Origin: HGM13862 sp031553915
GTDB taxonomy: Bacteria; Bacillota; Dehalobacteriia; UBA4068
DNA length: 64,000 nt
Direction of reading: 5' to 3'
Assembly (NCBI GenBank): GCA_031553915.1
Contig: JAVBKT010000014.1
Span: 5,461 to 69,460, forward strand
Both the position numbers and the translations under genes were made by a program. The notes beneath the pieces were generated by a model that was not told where the DNA came from, did no database searches, and was given only the letters and a program-made list of their open reading frames with translations. This document shows positions 1 to 8,733 of the stretch, piece by piece (position 1 is the first letter of the stretch; each line of letters starts with the position of its first letter).

Positions 1-1
1 T

Positions 2-811
2 GCCGAGCAAGGGCTGGAGGTAGAGATTGTGCAGCCGGGCGATAACTATGCACTGCAGCTGGTGGCGGCCGGGCAGGCTGAGTTTGGCATCAGTTATCAG
101 GAAGAAGTTACCTTTGCCCGCAGCGCTGATATTGGCGTCAAATCAATTGCAGCAGTCATTCAGCACAATACCTCCTGCTTTGACGCGCCTGTTGCCAATA
201 ATATCCAAAGCATTGCTGATTTTAGCGGCAAAACCTATGGCGGCTGGGGCGGCGAGGTGGAAGAAGCGCTGATTAATTACTTGGTGGAAAAAGAGGGGCT
301 GAGCGAGCCGGTGCAAATCATCAATATCGGCAGCGCGGATTTCTTTGCCGCTACCGAGACAAATATTGATTTTAGCTGGATTTATTATGGCGTAACCGGC
401 ATTGAGGCAGAGCTGCGCGGGGTGGAGCTGGATACTATCTATTTAAAAGATATTGACGCCACCTTTGACTATTATACGCCGGTCATTATCGCCGAAGAGG
501 GCTGGCTCAGCGACAATGCGGATATTGCCACGCGATTCCTCGCCGCTGTCAGCCAAGGCTATCAGTTTGCCGACGACAACCCCGAGCAAACAGCGGAAAT
601 TTTGCTCTTGGCAGCGCCGGAGCTAAGCGCAGACCTGGTACAACGCGGCCAGGAATGGATGGCCGGACAATACCAGGCAGATGCCTCCTATTGGGGAGAG
701 CAACAACAAGGCGTCTGGCAGGATTTTGCGGATTGGCTCTATCAAAGAGGGCTGATTAGTGAAAAATTTGCCGCCGAGGATGCTTTTACCAATCAATATT
801 TGCCGCAATAA
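2..811 (+). CDS. ABC transporter substrate-binding protein (NMT1/THI5-like), 5'-truncated by window
   Basis: Periplasmic-type binding protein that would deliver a small organic solute to an ABC importer. The reading frame is open from base 2, so the start and signal peptide lie outside the window; 269 codons are visible. The stretch FGISYQEEVTFARS and the later segment on an FFAATETNIDFSW patch resemble the NMT1/SsuA/ThiY binding-protein fold. An ATPase gene follows 48 bp downstream on the same strand, so the two are probably one operon with a permease gene further upstream. The ligand (pyrimidine precursor, sulfonate or other) cannot be told from this sequence. Confidence 0.8.
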   Translation, partial: AEQGLEVEIVQPGDNYALQLVAAGQAEFGISYQEEVTFARSADIGVKSIAAVIQHNTSCFDAPVANNIQSIADFSGKTYGGWGGEVEEALINYLVEKEGLSEPVQIINIGSADFFAATETNIDFSWIYYGVTGIEAELRGVELDTIYLKDIDATFDYYTPVIIAEEGWLSDNADIATRFLAAVSQGYQFADDNPEQTAEILLLAAPELSADLVQRGQEWMAGQYQADASYWGEQQQGVWQDFADWLYQRGLISEKFAAEDAFTNQYLPQ

Positions 812-859
812 AAAGGAGCTAATTGCCTTTTTTCGGCATATACTTTAAGGGACGACTTT

Positions 860-1594
860 ATGAAAATTCGACTGGAAAATATCAGCAAGAGCTTTTTGCT
901 GAATAAAGAACAGATCAAAATAATTGACAATATATCGCTGAGCGTCAGGCAAGGCAGCTGCGTAGCCTTGCTCGGCCCTTCCGGCTGCGGCAAAAGCACT
1001 CTGCTGGCAATGATTGCAGGCTTTTTTCCGCCGGATAGCGGCACGATTGCCACTGAGGGCAAGGTCAGCCTCTGTCTGCAAAATGATATGTTGCTGCCCT
1101 GGCGGGATATTCTCAGCAATGTTTGCTTACCGGTGGAGATAAATGATAAAGCTGCGCTCCAGGCAGCCAAGCAGCAGGCTGAGCAATATTTGCCTCTCTT
1201 TGGCTTGGCGGGGTTTGGGCATAGCTTCCCGGCACAGCTTTCCGGCGGCATGAGTCAAAGGGCAGCCTTATTGCGCACGCTGATGGCAGGCGGAGATTTT
1301 TGGCTGCTGGATGAGCCCTTTGCCAAGCTGGACGCTTTAACCAAAGAAGAGCTGCAGCTGTGGCTTTTTGAGATAATCCGACAGTTTCATCCGGGCATTT
1401 TGCTGATCACCCATGATATTGACGAAGCATTGCGGCTGGCGGACAAAATCTATCTGCTTTCACCGCGTCCGGCCAAAATCATTGCTGAGCTGTCTGTACC
1501 AAAATTAGCAAACAGTGATGAGCAGGAACAAATAAGTTACCAGCTCAAAAAGACAATCCGCGATATTCTCCGCACAGATAGCAGCACAGATTAG
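860..1594 (+). CDS. ABC transporter ATP-binding protein (SsuB/TauB/ThiZ type)
   Basis: Cytoplasmic ATPase subunit that powers the importer whose binding protein is encoded just upstream. The 244-residue protein has a full set of motifs: Walker A GPSGCGKST (residues 39-47), Q-loop in CLQNDMLLPW, ABC signature LSGGMSQRAA, Walker B FWLLDEPFAKLD and the switch histidine in LLITHDIDEA. Length is normal for the nitrate/sulfonate/taurine/HMP group. The ATG at 860 has a modest Shine-Dalgarno (AAGGGACG). The gene is followed by 217 bp without a gene, where an imperfect inverted repeat (1650-1661 with 1692-1703) may terminate the operon. Confidence 0.92.
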   Translation: MKIRLENISKSFLLNKEQIKIIDNISLSVRQGSCVALLGPSGCGKSTLLAMIAGFFPPDSGTIATEGKVSLCLQNDMLLPWRDILSNVCLPVEINDKAALQAAKQQAEQYLPLFGLAGFGHSFPAQLSGGMSQRAALLRTLMAGGDFWLLDEPFAKLDALTKEELQLWLFEIIRQFHPGILLITHDIDEALRLADKIYLLSPRPAKIIAELSVPKLANSDEQEQISYQLKKTIRDILRTDSSTD

Positions 1595-1811
1595 CCCTGT
1601 GTAAATTGTCTGAATATTAGTGTTTTAACTATATCGCTGATGGCAAAGAGGATTTAGCGTTTTAATATTTAATAAGTAAATATACAAAATTAACGCTGAA
1701 TCCCACAAAATTATCAATTTTTTTTTGCTAATTATTGGCAGCGTTTGTTTATTTATGCTTTCAGCAAAAATCATTCTACTTAGATATGTCCCAAAAAACG
1801 GAGGATTGGAA

Positions 1812-3605
1812 ATGGAGTGCAAAAACCAAAGCGTCAACCAATTCATTAAAGAATCTGCTGATTTGCTAACCCCCGATAATATTGTGTGGATTGATGGCAG
1901 TGAGGCCCAGCTGGAAAAGCTGAGAGAACAGGCCTGCGCTACCGGAGAGATGATCAAGCTCAATCAAGAAAAGCTCCCCAACTGCTATTATCACCACACT
2001 GCGGAAAACGATGTCGCCAGAGTAGAAAACCGCACCTTTATTTGCAGCCGCGAGCAAAAAGACTCCGGCCCGACCAATAACTGGATGAATCCCGAGGATG
2101 CCTATCAACTGACTGCGGAAATCATGGCCGGCAAAATGAAGGGCCGCACCATGTATGTCATCCCCTTTTCCATGGGGGTAGTTGGTTCTCCGTTTTCCAA
2201 AATTGGTATCGAAATTACCGACAGTATTTATGTCGTGCTTAATATGGCAATTATGACCAGAGTTGGCGCCAAGGTGCTTGACGCCCTGGGCGACAGCGAT
2301 GATTTTGTGCGCGGTCAACATGCTAAATGCGAAATTGATGAGCAGAAACGTTATATTCTGCAATTCCCCGAAGATAATTATATCCGCTCCTGCAACAGTG
2401 GTTATGGCGGCAATGTTCTCCTGGGCAAAAAATGCTTTGCCCTGCGTATTGCCTCCTACCAAGGGTGGAACGAAGGCTGGATGGCCGAACATATGCTGAT
2501 TTTAGGCGTGGAAAACCCGGCGGGCGAAGTTAAATATATTGCCGGCGCCTTTCCCTCTGCTTGCGGAAAAACCAATCTGGCGATGATGATCCCGCCCGAG
2601 GGCTACCGCTCTAAGGGCTATAAACTGTGGACCGTGGGCGATGATATTGCCTGGATTAAATTTGGCCAAGACGGCAGATTATATGCGCAAAACCCGGAAG
2701 CGGGCTTTTTTGGCGTAGCGCCCGGCACCAATGAGAAATCAAACCCCAATGCTTTGGCCGCAACCAAAAAGGACACTATCTTCACTAATGTTGTGCTGAA
2801 GGATGACGGCACTATCTGGTGGGAAAAGCTTGATAAAAATCCGCCGCAGGGCGTTAATGACTGGACAGGTAAGCCCTGGGATCCAAGCTCCGGAAAACCG
2901 GGAGCCCATCCTAATTCCCGCTTTACTGCTCCGGCTGCCAATTGCCCCTGCATCTCTTCTGAATGGGAGAACCCTGAGGGCGTTCCCCTTGATGCCATCA
3001 TTTTTGGCGGACGCCGGGCCAAAACAGCCCCGCTGGTCTACCAATCCCGCGATTGGGATCACGGCGTATTTGTCGGCTCGATCATGGCATCGGAAACCAC
3101 AGCAGCCGCCGCTGGCGAGGTAGGCGTCACCCGGCGCGACCCCATGAGCATGCTGCCGTTTTGCGGATACAATATGGGCGATTATTTCCAGCATTGGCTG
3201 GATATGGGCAGCAAGACTTCTGCCGATAAGTTGCCAAAAATCTTTCATGTCAACTGGTTCCGCGTTGATCAGGACGGCAATTATATTTGGCCTGGCTTCG
3301 GTGACAATTTCCGCGTGCTGGAATGGATCCTCGCCCGCTGTGCCGGAAGCATGGATGCCCAAGAAACGCCAATTGGCTACCTGCCAAAGGCAAGCGATAT
3401 TAATATTGACGAGATTAATTATGAAATCAGCCCCGGACATAATTTTGACGAAAATGATTTAGCCGGCCTGCTCACTATTGATAAAGAATATTGGTTGGAG
3501 GATATTGCCAATATTCGTCAATTTTACAGCCAGTTTGGCGATACTTTGCCAGCTACAATGAAAGAGGAATTAGACAAAATGGAAGCCCGTTTTGGGGATC
3601 AATAA
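1812..3605 (+). CDS. pckG: Phosphoenolpyruvate carboxykinase, GTP-dependent
   Basis: Interconverts oxaloacetate + GTP and phosphoenolpyruvate + CO2 + GDP, at the branch between the TCA-side C4 acids and glycolysis/gluconeogenesis. The GTP-family P-loop with its reactive cysteine, FPSACGKTNLAMM, sits near residues 244-256, followed by the kinase-2-like GDDIAW. The 597-residue length from ATG 1812 fits the GTP family; an in-frame start 29 codons upstream lacks a ribosome site, while GGAGG (1800-1804) lies 7 nt before 1812. Many Bacillota carry the unrelated ATP-type PckA instead. In anaerobes this enzyme often runs in the carboxylating direction, but the sequence does not decide that. Confidence 0.96.
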   Translation: MECKNQSVNQFIKESADLLTPDNIVWIDGSEAQLEKLREQACATGEMIKLNQEKLPNCYYHHTAENDVARVENRTFICSREQKDSGPTNNWMNPEDAYQLTAEIMAGKMKGRTMYVIPFSMGVVGSPFSKIGIEITDSIYVVLNMAIMTRVGAKVLDALGDSDDFVRGQHAKCEIDEQKRYILQFPEDNYIRSCNSGYGGNVLLGKKCFALRIASYQGWNEGWMAEHMLILGVENPAGEVKYIAGAFPSACGKTNLAMMIPPEGYRSKGYKLWTVGDDIAWIKFGQDGRLYAQNPEAGFFGVAPGTNEKSNPNALAATKKDTIFTNVVLKDDGTIWWEKLDKNPPQGVNDWTGKPWDPSSGKPGAHPNSRFTAPAANCPCISSEWENPEGVPLDAIIFGGRRAKTAPLVYQSRDWDHGVFVGSIMASETTAAAAGEVGVTRRDPMSMLPFCGYNMGDYFQHWLDMGSKTSADKLPKIFHVNWFRVDQDGNYIWPGFGDNFRVLEWILARCAGSMDAQETPIGYLPKASDINIDEINYEISPGHNFDENDLAGLLTIDKEYWLEDIANIRQFYSQFGDTLPATMKEELDKMEARFGDQ

Positions 3606-3631
3606 ACAAAAATAAATTTAACCAAAAATAC

Positions 3632-3661
3632 TTGCCAAACAGCCTTTGCTTATGTTATAAT
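3632..3661 (+). promoter_or_regulatory. Sigma-A promoter of rplS
   Basis: TTGCCA (3632-3637), 18 bp spacer, TATAAT (3656-3661) with an extended TG at 3653-3654. The -10 box lies in the loop of the pckG terminator hairpin. Confidence 0.7.
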
Positions 3662-3675
3662 GCAAAGGCTGTTTT
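3637..3675 (+). terminator. Rho-independent terminator of pckG
   Basis: Perfect 13-bp stem (3637-3649 with 3662-3674), 12-nt loop, then a short run of T. Confidence 0.65.
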
Positions 3676-3744
3676 ATGAGCCGGTCCTCTGTCGCTTGAA
3701 CAAAGCATTTGCGGGAATGAACGGCTGACGAATAAGGAGGAATT

Positions 3745-4098
3745 ATGAGCAATATTATCGATGTTTTAGAACAAGAACAATTAAAAACTGATATTCCGGC
3801 TTTCCGCCCCGGTGATACTATCCAGGTGCATGTAAAGGTTATTGAAGGCGCCCGCGAACGTATCCAGATTTTTGAGGGTGTGGTAATCAAAATCAAAGGC
3901 GGCGGCATCCGTGAAACCTTCACTGTTCGCCGTGTGGCCTATGGCGTAGGCGTGGAAAGAACTTTCCCCCTGCATTCGCCGAGAATTGATCAAATCGTGG
4001 TTAAACGTAGCGGTAAGGTTCGCCGCGCTAAGCTTTATTACTTGCGCGAGCTCACCGGTAAAGCTGCCAGAATCAAAGAAATCAGACGCGCAAAATAA
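3745..4098 (+). CDS. rplS: 50S ribosomal protein L19 (bL19)
   Basis: Large-subunit ribosomal protein located near the 30S interface. The 117-residue product has typical L19 blocks: the N-terminal FRPGDTIQVHVKV, the IQIFEGVVI segment, GVGVERTFPLHSP and the basic tail KLYYLRELTGKAARI. ATG 3745 is preceded by AAGGAGG. It stands alone here, with its own promoter and terminator, rather than in the common rpsP-rimM-trmD-rplS order. The roughly 75-nt leader between promoter and start could hold an L19 autoregulatory leader, but I cannot confirm the fold. Confidence 0.98.
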   Translation: MSNIIDVLEQEQLKTDIPAFRPGDTIQVHVKVIEGARERIQIFEGVVIKIKGGGIRETFTVRRVAYGVGVERTFPLHSPRIDQIVVKRSGKVRRAKLYYLRELTGKAARIKEIRRAK

Positions 4099-4122
4099 AA
4101 TTTTACACTCATAGCTGTTATG

Positions 4123-4150
4123 AAAAAGAGGACACTTTCGTCCTCTTTTT
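4123..4150 (+). terminator. Terminator of rplS
   Basis: Stem AAAAAGAGGAC / GTCCTCTTTTT (4123-4133, 4140-4150) with a 6-nt loop. Confidence 0.9.
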
Positions 4151-4181
4151 AGCTTGATTATGGTTATTGTTGATTTTTCTA

Positions 4182-4210
4182 TTGGCAAGCCTTACTACTT
4201 ATGATATACT
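4182..4210 (+). promoter_or_regulatory. Sigma-A promoter of efp
   Basis: TTGGCA (4182-4187), 17 bp, TATACT (4205-4210), with TG at 4202-4203 making an extended -10. Confidence 0.75.
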
Positions 4211-4247
4211 AATTTAGGTAATCAACTATATATTATGGAGTAAAATT

Positions 4248-4808
4248 ATGATTTCTACCAATGATTTTAAAACAGGAGTATCCATTGAAATTGACGGGGA
4301 TGCTTTTGTTGTTGTCGATTTTCAGCATGTGAAGCCGGGCAAGGGCGCTGCCTTTGTACGCGCCAAAATCCGCAATACCCGTACCGGTTCAGTTGTTGAA
4401 CGCACCTTCAATGCCGGCGAAAAGTTCCCCAAAGCGCATTTGGACCGTCGCGAGATGCAATATCTTTATCATGACGGCACTTATTATGTGTTTATGGATA
4501 CGGAAAATTACGAGCAAAGCCTGCTTTCGGATGAGCATATTAGCACCGGCAAAAACTATCTCAAAGAAGAGATGACTGTGACTGTGCTCTCCTATAAAGG
4601 CACTGTTCTAGGCGTTGATCTGCCTTCAAGCGTTGACTTGGAGGTTGTTGATACAGAGCCGGGCATCAAAGGCGATACTGCCTCTGGCGGCAATAAGCCG
4701 GCAACCCTGGAAACAGGTGCCGTAGTGCGCGTGCCCTTCTTCATCAATATCGGCGATAGAATCAAAGTTAATACCCAAACCGGCGAATATATTGAACGCT
4801 GTAAATAA
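4248..4808 (+). CDS. efp: Elongation factor P
   Basis: Binds ribosomes stalled at consecutive prolines and promotes peptide bond formation. The 186-residue protein has the three-domain EF-P pattern: ISTNDFKTGVSIEIDG at the N-terminus, the tip loop HVKPGKGAAFVR that carries the modifiable lysine in other species, and the C-terminal signature region near NIGDRIKVNTQTGEY. GGAG lies 10 nt before ATG 4248. No lysine- or arginine-modifying enzyme is nearby, so any modification of the tip is unknown. It is its own transcription unit with a strong promoter, just upstream of the CD1247-like gene. Confidence 0.98.
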   Translation: MISTNDFKTGVSIEIDGDAFVVVDFQHVKPGKGAAFVRAKIRNTRTGSVVERTFNAGEKFPKAHLDRREMQYLYHDGTYYVFMDTENYEQSLLSDEHISTGKNYLKEEMTVTVLSYKGTVLGVDLPSSVDLEVVDTEPGIKGDTASGGNKPATLETGAVVRVPFFINIGDRIKVNTQTGEYIERCK

Positions 4809-4908
4809 AGCTGATTAATTGTCATATTTTACTTGTTAATTTAGTGTTTTTTTAGCCATACTATTTTTATTGCGATAATCATATGTAAACAAAGGAGGAG
4901 TGCCCCCA

Positions 4909-5334
4909 ATGAAAGACTTACAACAAAAAGTAGCATATCTTCAAGGACAGGTTGATGGAATGAAGCTTGAAAAATCAGCGGAAGGTCAGGTTATTGCCCA
5001 GGTTTTGGAGCTTTTGGACAATATGGTCGACTATCTGGATGCCCTGAGAGAACAACAGGAAGACCTTGAGGATTATGTAGAAAGCATTGATAGTGACCTG
5101 GCGGATGTTGAAGACGTAGTCTTTGACGACGAAGAAGAGGATGACGACTATGTTGAGGTAGAATGCCCCAACTGTCATGAACAAGTATATTTTGATTCCT
5201 CTATCCTCTATGATGAAAACCTCATCGAAGTTACCTGCCCGGCATGTGAAGCAGTTGTTTTTGTTAACGATGAAGAAGACGGCGAATGTGGCTGCGGCTG
5301 TGGCTGCGAAGAGCATGAGGACGAAAAGGCTTAG
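4909..5334 (+). CDS. CD1247-like zinc-ribbon protein with acidic linker
   Basis: Small cytoplasmic protein of unknown function found in many Clostridia. Residues 1-60 form a probable coiled coil (YLQGQVDGMKLEKSAEG, then LLDNMVDYLDALREQQ). A very acidic stretch follows (DDEEEDDDYVE), then a zinc ribbon CPNCHEQVYF ... CPACEAVVFV, and a Cys-rich tail ECGCGCGCEEHE that may bind metal. The ATG at 4909 is preferred because AAAGGAGG ends 10 nt before it; a GTG at 4900 is too close to that site. It lies between efp and the spoIIIA operon, and a terminator follows. Family assignment is from general resemblance only. Confidence 0.8.
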   Translation: MKDLQQKVAYLQGQVDGMKLEKSAEGQVIAQVLELLDNMVDYLDALREQQEDLEDYVESIDSDLADVEDVVFDDEEEDDDYVEVECPNCHEQVYFDSSILYDENLIEVTCPACEAVVFVNDEEDGECGCGCGCEEHEDEKA

Positions 5335-5372
5335 GCTTTCCCCATAAACTGCTAATTTAATACTGTTCTAAG

Positions 5373-5423
5373 AACCGCCTTTGTCTAATAGGATTAAATA
5401 TCCTAATGGACAAGGCGGTTTTT
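5373..5423 (+). terminator. Terminator of the zinc-ribbon gene, abutting spoIIIAA start
   Basis: Arms AACCGCCTTTGTC (5373-5385) and GACAAGGCGGTT (5409-5420) pair with one bulged T; a second internal stem AGGAT/ATCCT (5390-5394, 5400-5404) caps it; a T run follows directly and runs into the spoIIIAA start region. Confidence 0.75.
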
Positions 5424-5426
5424 GTT

Positions 5427-6377
5427 ATGGAAAAAATGATATATCAACAAATATTACCTTATCTGCCCCTGGAGCTGCGTGAAACCCTCTTTCTCGCCGA
5501 TCAGACTAAATTGCAAACCTTAGAAGAGCTGCGGCTCAAGCCGCTGTTGCCGCCGCTTCTGCGTTTTGCCCATGATGAAGCCTTTCTTCACCAAGATGGC
5601 CATATGGTCAATGATCCTGAGGAAGCCAGCGTCTTTAGCGAAGAGCAGATGCGTAAAACGATCATGCTGCTTTCTGATTCTTCTTTTTATGCCATCGAGG
5701 AAGAATTGCGGCGCGGCTATATCACCTTGCCGGGCGGTCACCGCGCCGGGCTAAGCGGCCGCGCAGTACTTAGTCATGGCGAAATCAAAAATATCAAGGA
5801 TATCTCCTCGATCAATATCCGTATTGCGCGGCCTATTCGCGGCCTGGCTGCGCCTTTGCTCGACCGCTTGTTGGACCAGCAGCGGAGAATTCATCATACC
5901 CTGATTGTCAGCCAGCCCCGTGGCGGCAAAACAACCCTGCTGCGCGACTTGACCAGAACACTGAGCAATGGCGAGGATATTCTTCCCCTGCGCGTTGGCA
6001 TCGTCGACGAAAGATCTGAACTGGCGGCCATGCGCCACGGCATCGCCCAGCTGCCGATAGGTATCCGCTCTGATGTGATGGACGGCTGCCCCAAGGCTGA
6101 GGGCATTAATATCCTCATCCGCTCCATGGGCCCGGAGGCCATTGTCTGTGATGAAATTGGCCGTCCGGAGGATGCTGACGCTATCCTGGAGGCGATTAAT
6201 ACCGGGGTGAAAATGATTTGCAGCGCCCATGCCGGCAGCGCAGAAGAAATACTCAGCCGCCCGGTATTAAAAAAGCTGCTGGCAGAAAAAGCCTTTGAGC
6301 GTATTATTTTGCTTTCTAGGCGGGAGGGGCCGGGAACCTTGGAATGGATCAAGGACGGCTCATTCAAACCATGCTAA
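5427..6377 (+). CDS. spoIIIAA: Stage III sporulation protein AA
   Basis: Cytoplasmic ATPase of the secretion-ATPase superfamily that powers the SpoIIIA-SpoIIQ channel between mother cell and forespore. The Walker A motif reads SQPRGGKTTLLRDL, slightly atypical before the conserved GGKTT; the acidic Walker B region lies at AIVCDEIGRPEDAD. I place the start at ATG 5427 (316 aa), 8 nt after AAGGCGG; an in-frame ATG at 5406 lies inside the terminator stem and would lack a ribosome site. First gene of an eight-gene operon. A sigma-E promoter is expected, but I could not pick it out. Confidence 0.93.
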   Translation: MEKMIYQQILPYLPLELRETLFLADQTKLQTLEELRLKPLLPPLLRFAHDEAFLHQDGHMVNDPEEASVFSEEQMRKTIMLLSDSSFYAIEEELRRGYITLPGGHRAGLSGRAVLSHGEIKNIKDISSINIRIARPIRGLAAPLLDRLLDQQRRIHHTLIVSQPRGGKTTLLRDLTRTLSNGEDILPLRVGIVDERSELAAMRHGIAQLPIGIRSDVMDGCPKAEGINILIRSMGPEAIVCDEIGRPEDADAILEAINTGVKMICSAHAGSAEEILSRPVLKKLLAEKAFERIILLSRREGPGTLEWIKDGSFKPC

Positions 6378-6877
6378 AGATGATCGGCGCGGTGTTAATT
6401 TTTGTCTCCTGCGTTATTCTTGGCATGAAACAGGCCAAACAACTGGAGAAAAGGCAGCTGTTCTTGCGCGGAGCGCATCAGGGCATTTTAGCCTTGATGC
6501 GGGAGATAGATTATACCGCCGCACCGATGCAACAAGCCTTAACCGTTAGCGCTGATATGGCTGGCAGCGCCGGATATCTTTTCTTGCAGACAGCAAACAA
6601 GCTGGGTGAAGGGCAAGGCTGCACTGCCGGAGAGGCCTGGCAGGCGGCAGTGGCTAGCGATGAGAACATCACTACAGATGACCGGCAATTGCTGTTTCTG
6701 GCAGGAGAAGGTCTGGGCATGAGCGATAAGATTAACCAGCTGAAATCTTTGGAGCTGCTGCGCATACGCTTGGAGCAAGCGGAAAATGACGCTGCCGAGC
6801 AATCCGCCCGTCTGGGCAAAATATGGAAAACGATGGGCTGGGGTACAGCCGCGGTGCTGATTCTACTACTGTTCTAA
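6371..6877 (+). CDS. spoIIIAB: Stage III sporulation protein AB
   Basis: Membrane protein of the mother-cell side of the SpoIIIA complex, related to type II secretion F proteins. It has an N-terminal transmembrane segment (MIGAVLIFVSCVILGM), a helical cytoplasmic region, and a C-terminal hydrophobic end (GWGTAAVLILLLF). The start at 6371 gives 168 aa, the usual length, and the sequence ATGCTAA overlaps the spoIIIAA stop, which points to translational coupling. A start nine codons upstream at 6344 is possible but lengthens the N-terminus unusually. Confidence 0.93.
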   Translation: MLKMIGAVLIFVSCVILGMKQAKQLEKRQLFLRGAHQGILALMREIDYTAAPMQQALTVSADMAGSAGYLFLQTANKLGEGQGCTAGEAWQAAVASDENITTDDRQLLFLAGEGLGMSDKINQLKSLELLRIRLEQAENDAAEQSARLGKIWKTMGWGTAAVLILLLF

Positions 6878-6895
6878 AGAAACCCAGGAGGCATT

Positions 6896-7099
6896 ATGGG
6901 CGACATATCTATTATTTTTTTTCTCATGGCCTTAGCCATTGCTGTGACCATCTTGCATACCTTTTTGAAGCAGGCCGGGCGCGACGAATTTGCCTATTTG
7001 GCCTTGGTGGTGGGACTGGCTATTGGTCTCATTCAAGTTTTACCGCTGCTGCGGGATCTCTTCTCCGGGGTGCAGGAGGTATTTAATCTCTATGACTAG
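6896..7099 (+). CDS. spoIIIAC: Stage III sporulation protein AC
   Basis: Small integral membrane protein (67 aa) with two hydrophobic helices, the second in YLALVVGLAIGLIQVLPLL. SpoIIIAC and SpoIIIAD are paralogous small membrane components of the feeding-tube complex. AGGAGG precedes ATG 6896 by 6 nt. Its last codons overlap the start of spoIIIAD (ATG 7092), so the two are probably translated together. Confidence 0.93.
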   Translation: MGDISIIFFLMALAIAVTILHTFLKQAGRDEFAYLALVVGLAIGLIQVLPLLRDLFSGVQEVFNLYD

Positions 7100-7487
7100 C
7101 TCAAATGTGCTAATCACAGTCAGCATAGCGCTGATTACTGCCATTATCGCCCTTTTTTTAAAAGAGACACGCTCAAATTCTTTGGCCTTACTCGTCACTT
7201 GTACAGGCGGTATTGTCGTGCTGCTCCGCCTCATCCCCAATTTGGAGACAGTTATTAGCAACTATAGCTCTTTGGGTGAGACAAGCGGTATCAACAGCTA
7301 TTATTTCGGCCTTATCTTAAAAATCATCGGCATCGCTTATATCTGCGAGTTTGGCGCCCAGCTGTGCCGCGACGCGGCGCAAGGCGCGCTCGCCTTCAAA
7401 ATAGAACTGGCGGCCAAAATTGCTATCCTCATTTTAGCTCTTCCGGTGCTCGGCTCTATCGTACAAACTGTCAGCGGTTTACTGTGA
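7092..7487 (+). CDS. spoIIIAD: Stage III sporulation protein AD
   Basis: Integral membrane protein of 131 aa with four hydrophobic segments, for example VLITVSIALITAIIALFL and a C-terminal IAILILALPVLGSIVQTV. ATG 7092 is chosen because it overlaps the spoIIIAC stop (ATGACTAG), has GGAGG about 15 nt upstream, and gives the standard family length; the longer open frame upstream reads through spoIIIAC in another phase. It belongs to the same complex as the neighbouring spoIIIA products. Confidence 0.92.
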   Translation: MTSSNVLITVSIALITAIIALFLKETRSNSLALLVTCTGGIVVLLRLIPNLETVISNYSSLGETSGINSYYFGLILKIIGIAYICEFGAQLCRDAAQGALAFKIELAAKIAILILALPVLGSIVQTVSGLL

Positions 7488-7495
7488 GGGCCAAT

Positions 7496-8716
7496 ATGCG
7501 CAAATTTCTACTGCTCATTATCATTACAGCAATTATGCTGTGCCTGCTCTACCCTGCTCCTGCCTGGGCCTCCGCGAAAAACGGCACTGACGTCTCTTCA
7601 CCAATGGAGGAAGAAGATGCAGCCGCTGCCCTTGATGCCGGACAATTGGCAGAGCAGCTGGAGCTGGACGACCTCTATAGCGCAATCGGGCATATTGATG
7701 ATTTGCTGGCTGAGCAAAACGCCGGCATCAGCCTCAGCGATCTGTGGGATAGCCTGATCAGCGGTGAGACAGAGTTTAGCTTCAGCCTTATTTGGGATGC
7801 TCTCACCAGCATGGTTTTCAAAAATATCAGCGGCAGCGCCAGTTTACTGGGTCAATTAATTTTGTTGTCTATTTTGGCTGTGGTACTGACCCTGCTCAAG
7901 GACCGCTTTGCCGGCGGAGAAATTTCCGAAATCAGCCGCTGGGTGGTATATTTGCTGCTGATCGGCATTGCGGTGGCAGCTTTTGTCCCTGCGCTAAATG
8001 CAGCCAGCCAAACAGTTGAGGTTATACGCGATTTTATCTATGTTGTGCTGCCGGTGATTATCCCCTTGCTAGCGTCCATTGGCGGCGTTACCACTGCCAG
8101 CATTATCAGCCCCTCCCTGCTCTTCATCATCTCGCTGCTAATGACCTTGATGGCTAATCTGATTTTTCCCATGATTACCTTTTCCGCTGTCCTGCGCATT
8201 TGCGGCGGCTTGGCTCCCAAAATATCGCTGAAAAAAATGGCTGATCTGTTCCGCGATTTTGCCAAAGGATTACTGACTATCTGCACCACTGTTTTTGTCG
8301 CTTTTTTGGGCTTGTCGGGTATGGCAACCGCCTCTTTGGACGGACTGGGCGTCAAAGCTATCAAATCCGCCAGCGGCGCTTTTATCCCGATAGTCGGCAG
8401 ATCCCTGGCCGATGCTTTGGACAGTGTGGTCAGCACAGCCCTGGTGCTCAAAAATATTATCGGGCTGGTGGGGGCCATTGCGATTATTTTTATCTGCGCT
8501 GTGCCGGCCATCCAAATCCTCCTCCAGGCTATTGTTTTCCGCATTGCCGGGGCGCTGATTCAGCCCTTGGGCGAAGAAAAGCTGGCGGAGGCAGTAACCG
8601 GGCTGGGCAATAGCATGGTGTTGCTTTTTGCTTCTCTGGCTGTCTGCGGGCTGTTCGCCTATTTTGCCATTGCTTTGCTGGTCGGGCTGGGCAATATCAC
8701 GATGATGATGCGTTAA
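7496..8716 (+). CDS. spoIIIAE: Stage III sporulation protein AE
   Basis: Polytopic membrane protein (406 aa) of the SpoIIIA complex. It begins with a cleavable-looking signal (MRKFLLLIIITAIMLCLLYP then PAWASA), followed by an acidic extracytoplasmic region of about 90 residues and then about eight transmembrane helices rich in Ile, Leu and Ala, e.g. GQLILLSILAVVLTLL. ATG 7496 lies 8 nt after the spoIIIAD stop with a GTGAGGG site overlapping that stop. Length and topology match the family. Confidence 0.93.
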   Translation: MRKFLLLIIITAIMLCLLYPAPAWASAKNGTDVSSPMEEEDAAAALDAGQLAEQLELDDLYSAIGHIDDLLAEQNAGISLSDLWDSLISGETEFSFSLIWDALTSMVFKNISGSASLLGQLILLSILAVVLTLLKDRFAGGEISEISRWVVYLLLIGIAVAAFVPALNAASQTVEVIRDFIYVVLPVIIPLLASIGGVTTASIISPSLLFIISLLMTLMANLIFPMITFSAVLRICGGLAPKISLKKMADLFRDFAKGLLTICTTVFVAFLGLSGMATASLDGLGVKAIKSASGAFIPIVGRSLADALDSVVSTALVLKNIIGLVGAIAIIFICAVPAIQILLQAIVFRIAGALIQPLGEEKLAEAVTGLGNSMVLLFASLAVCGLFAYFAIALLVGLGNITMMMR

Positions 8717-8733
8717 ATATCGAGGGAGGCCCT

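Noticed and set aside
1866..2492. 208-codon open frame on the minus strand inside pckG
   Set aside because: Antisense shadow of a conserved enzyme gene; no ribosome site and no recognisable protein features.
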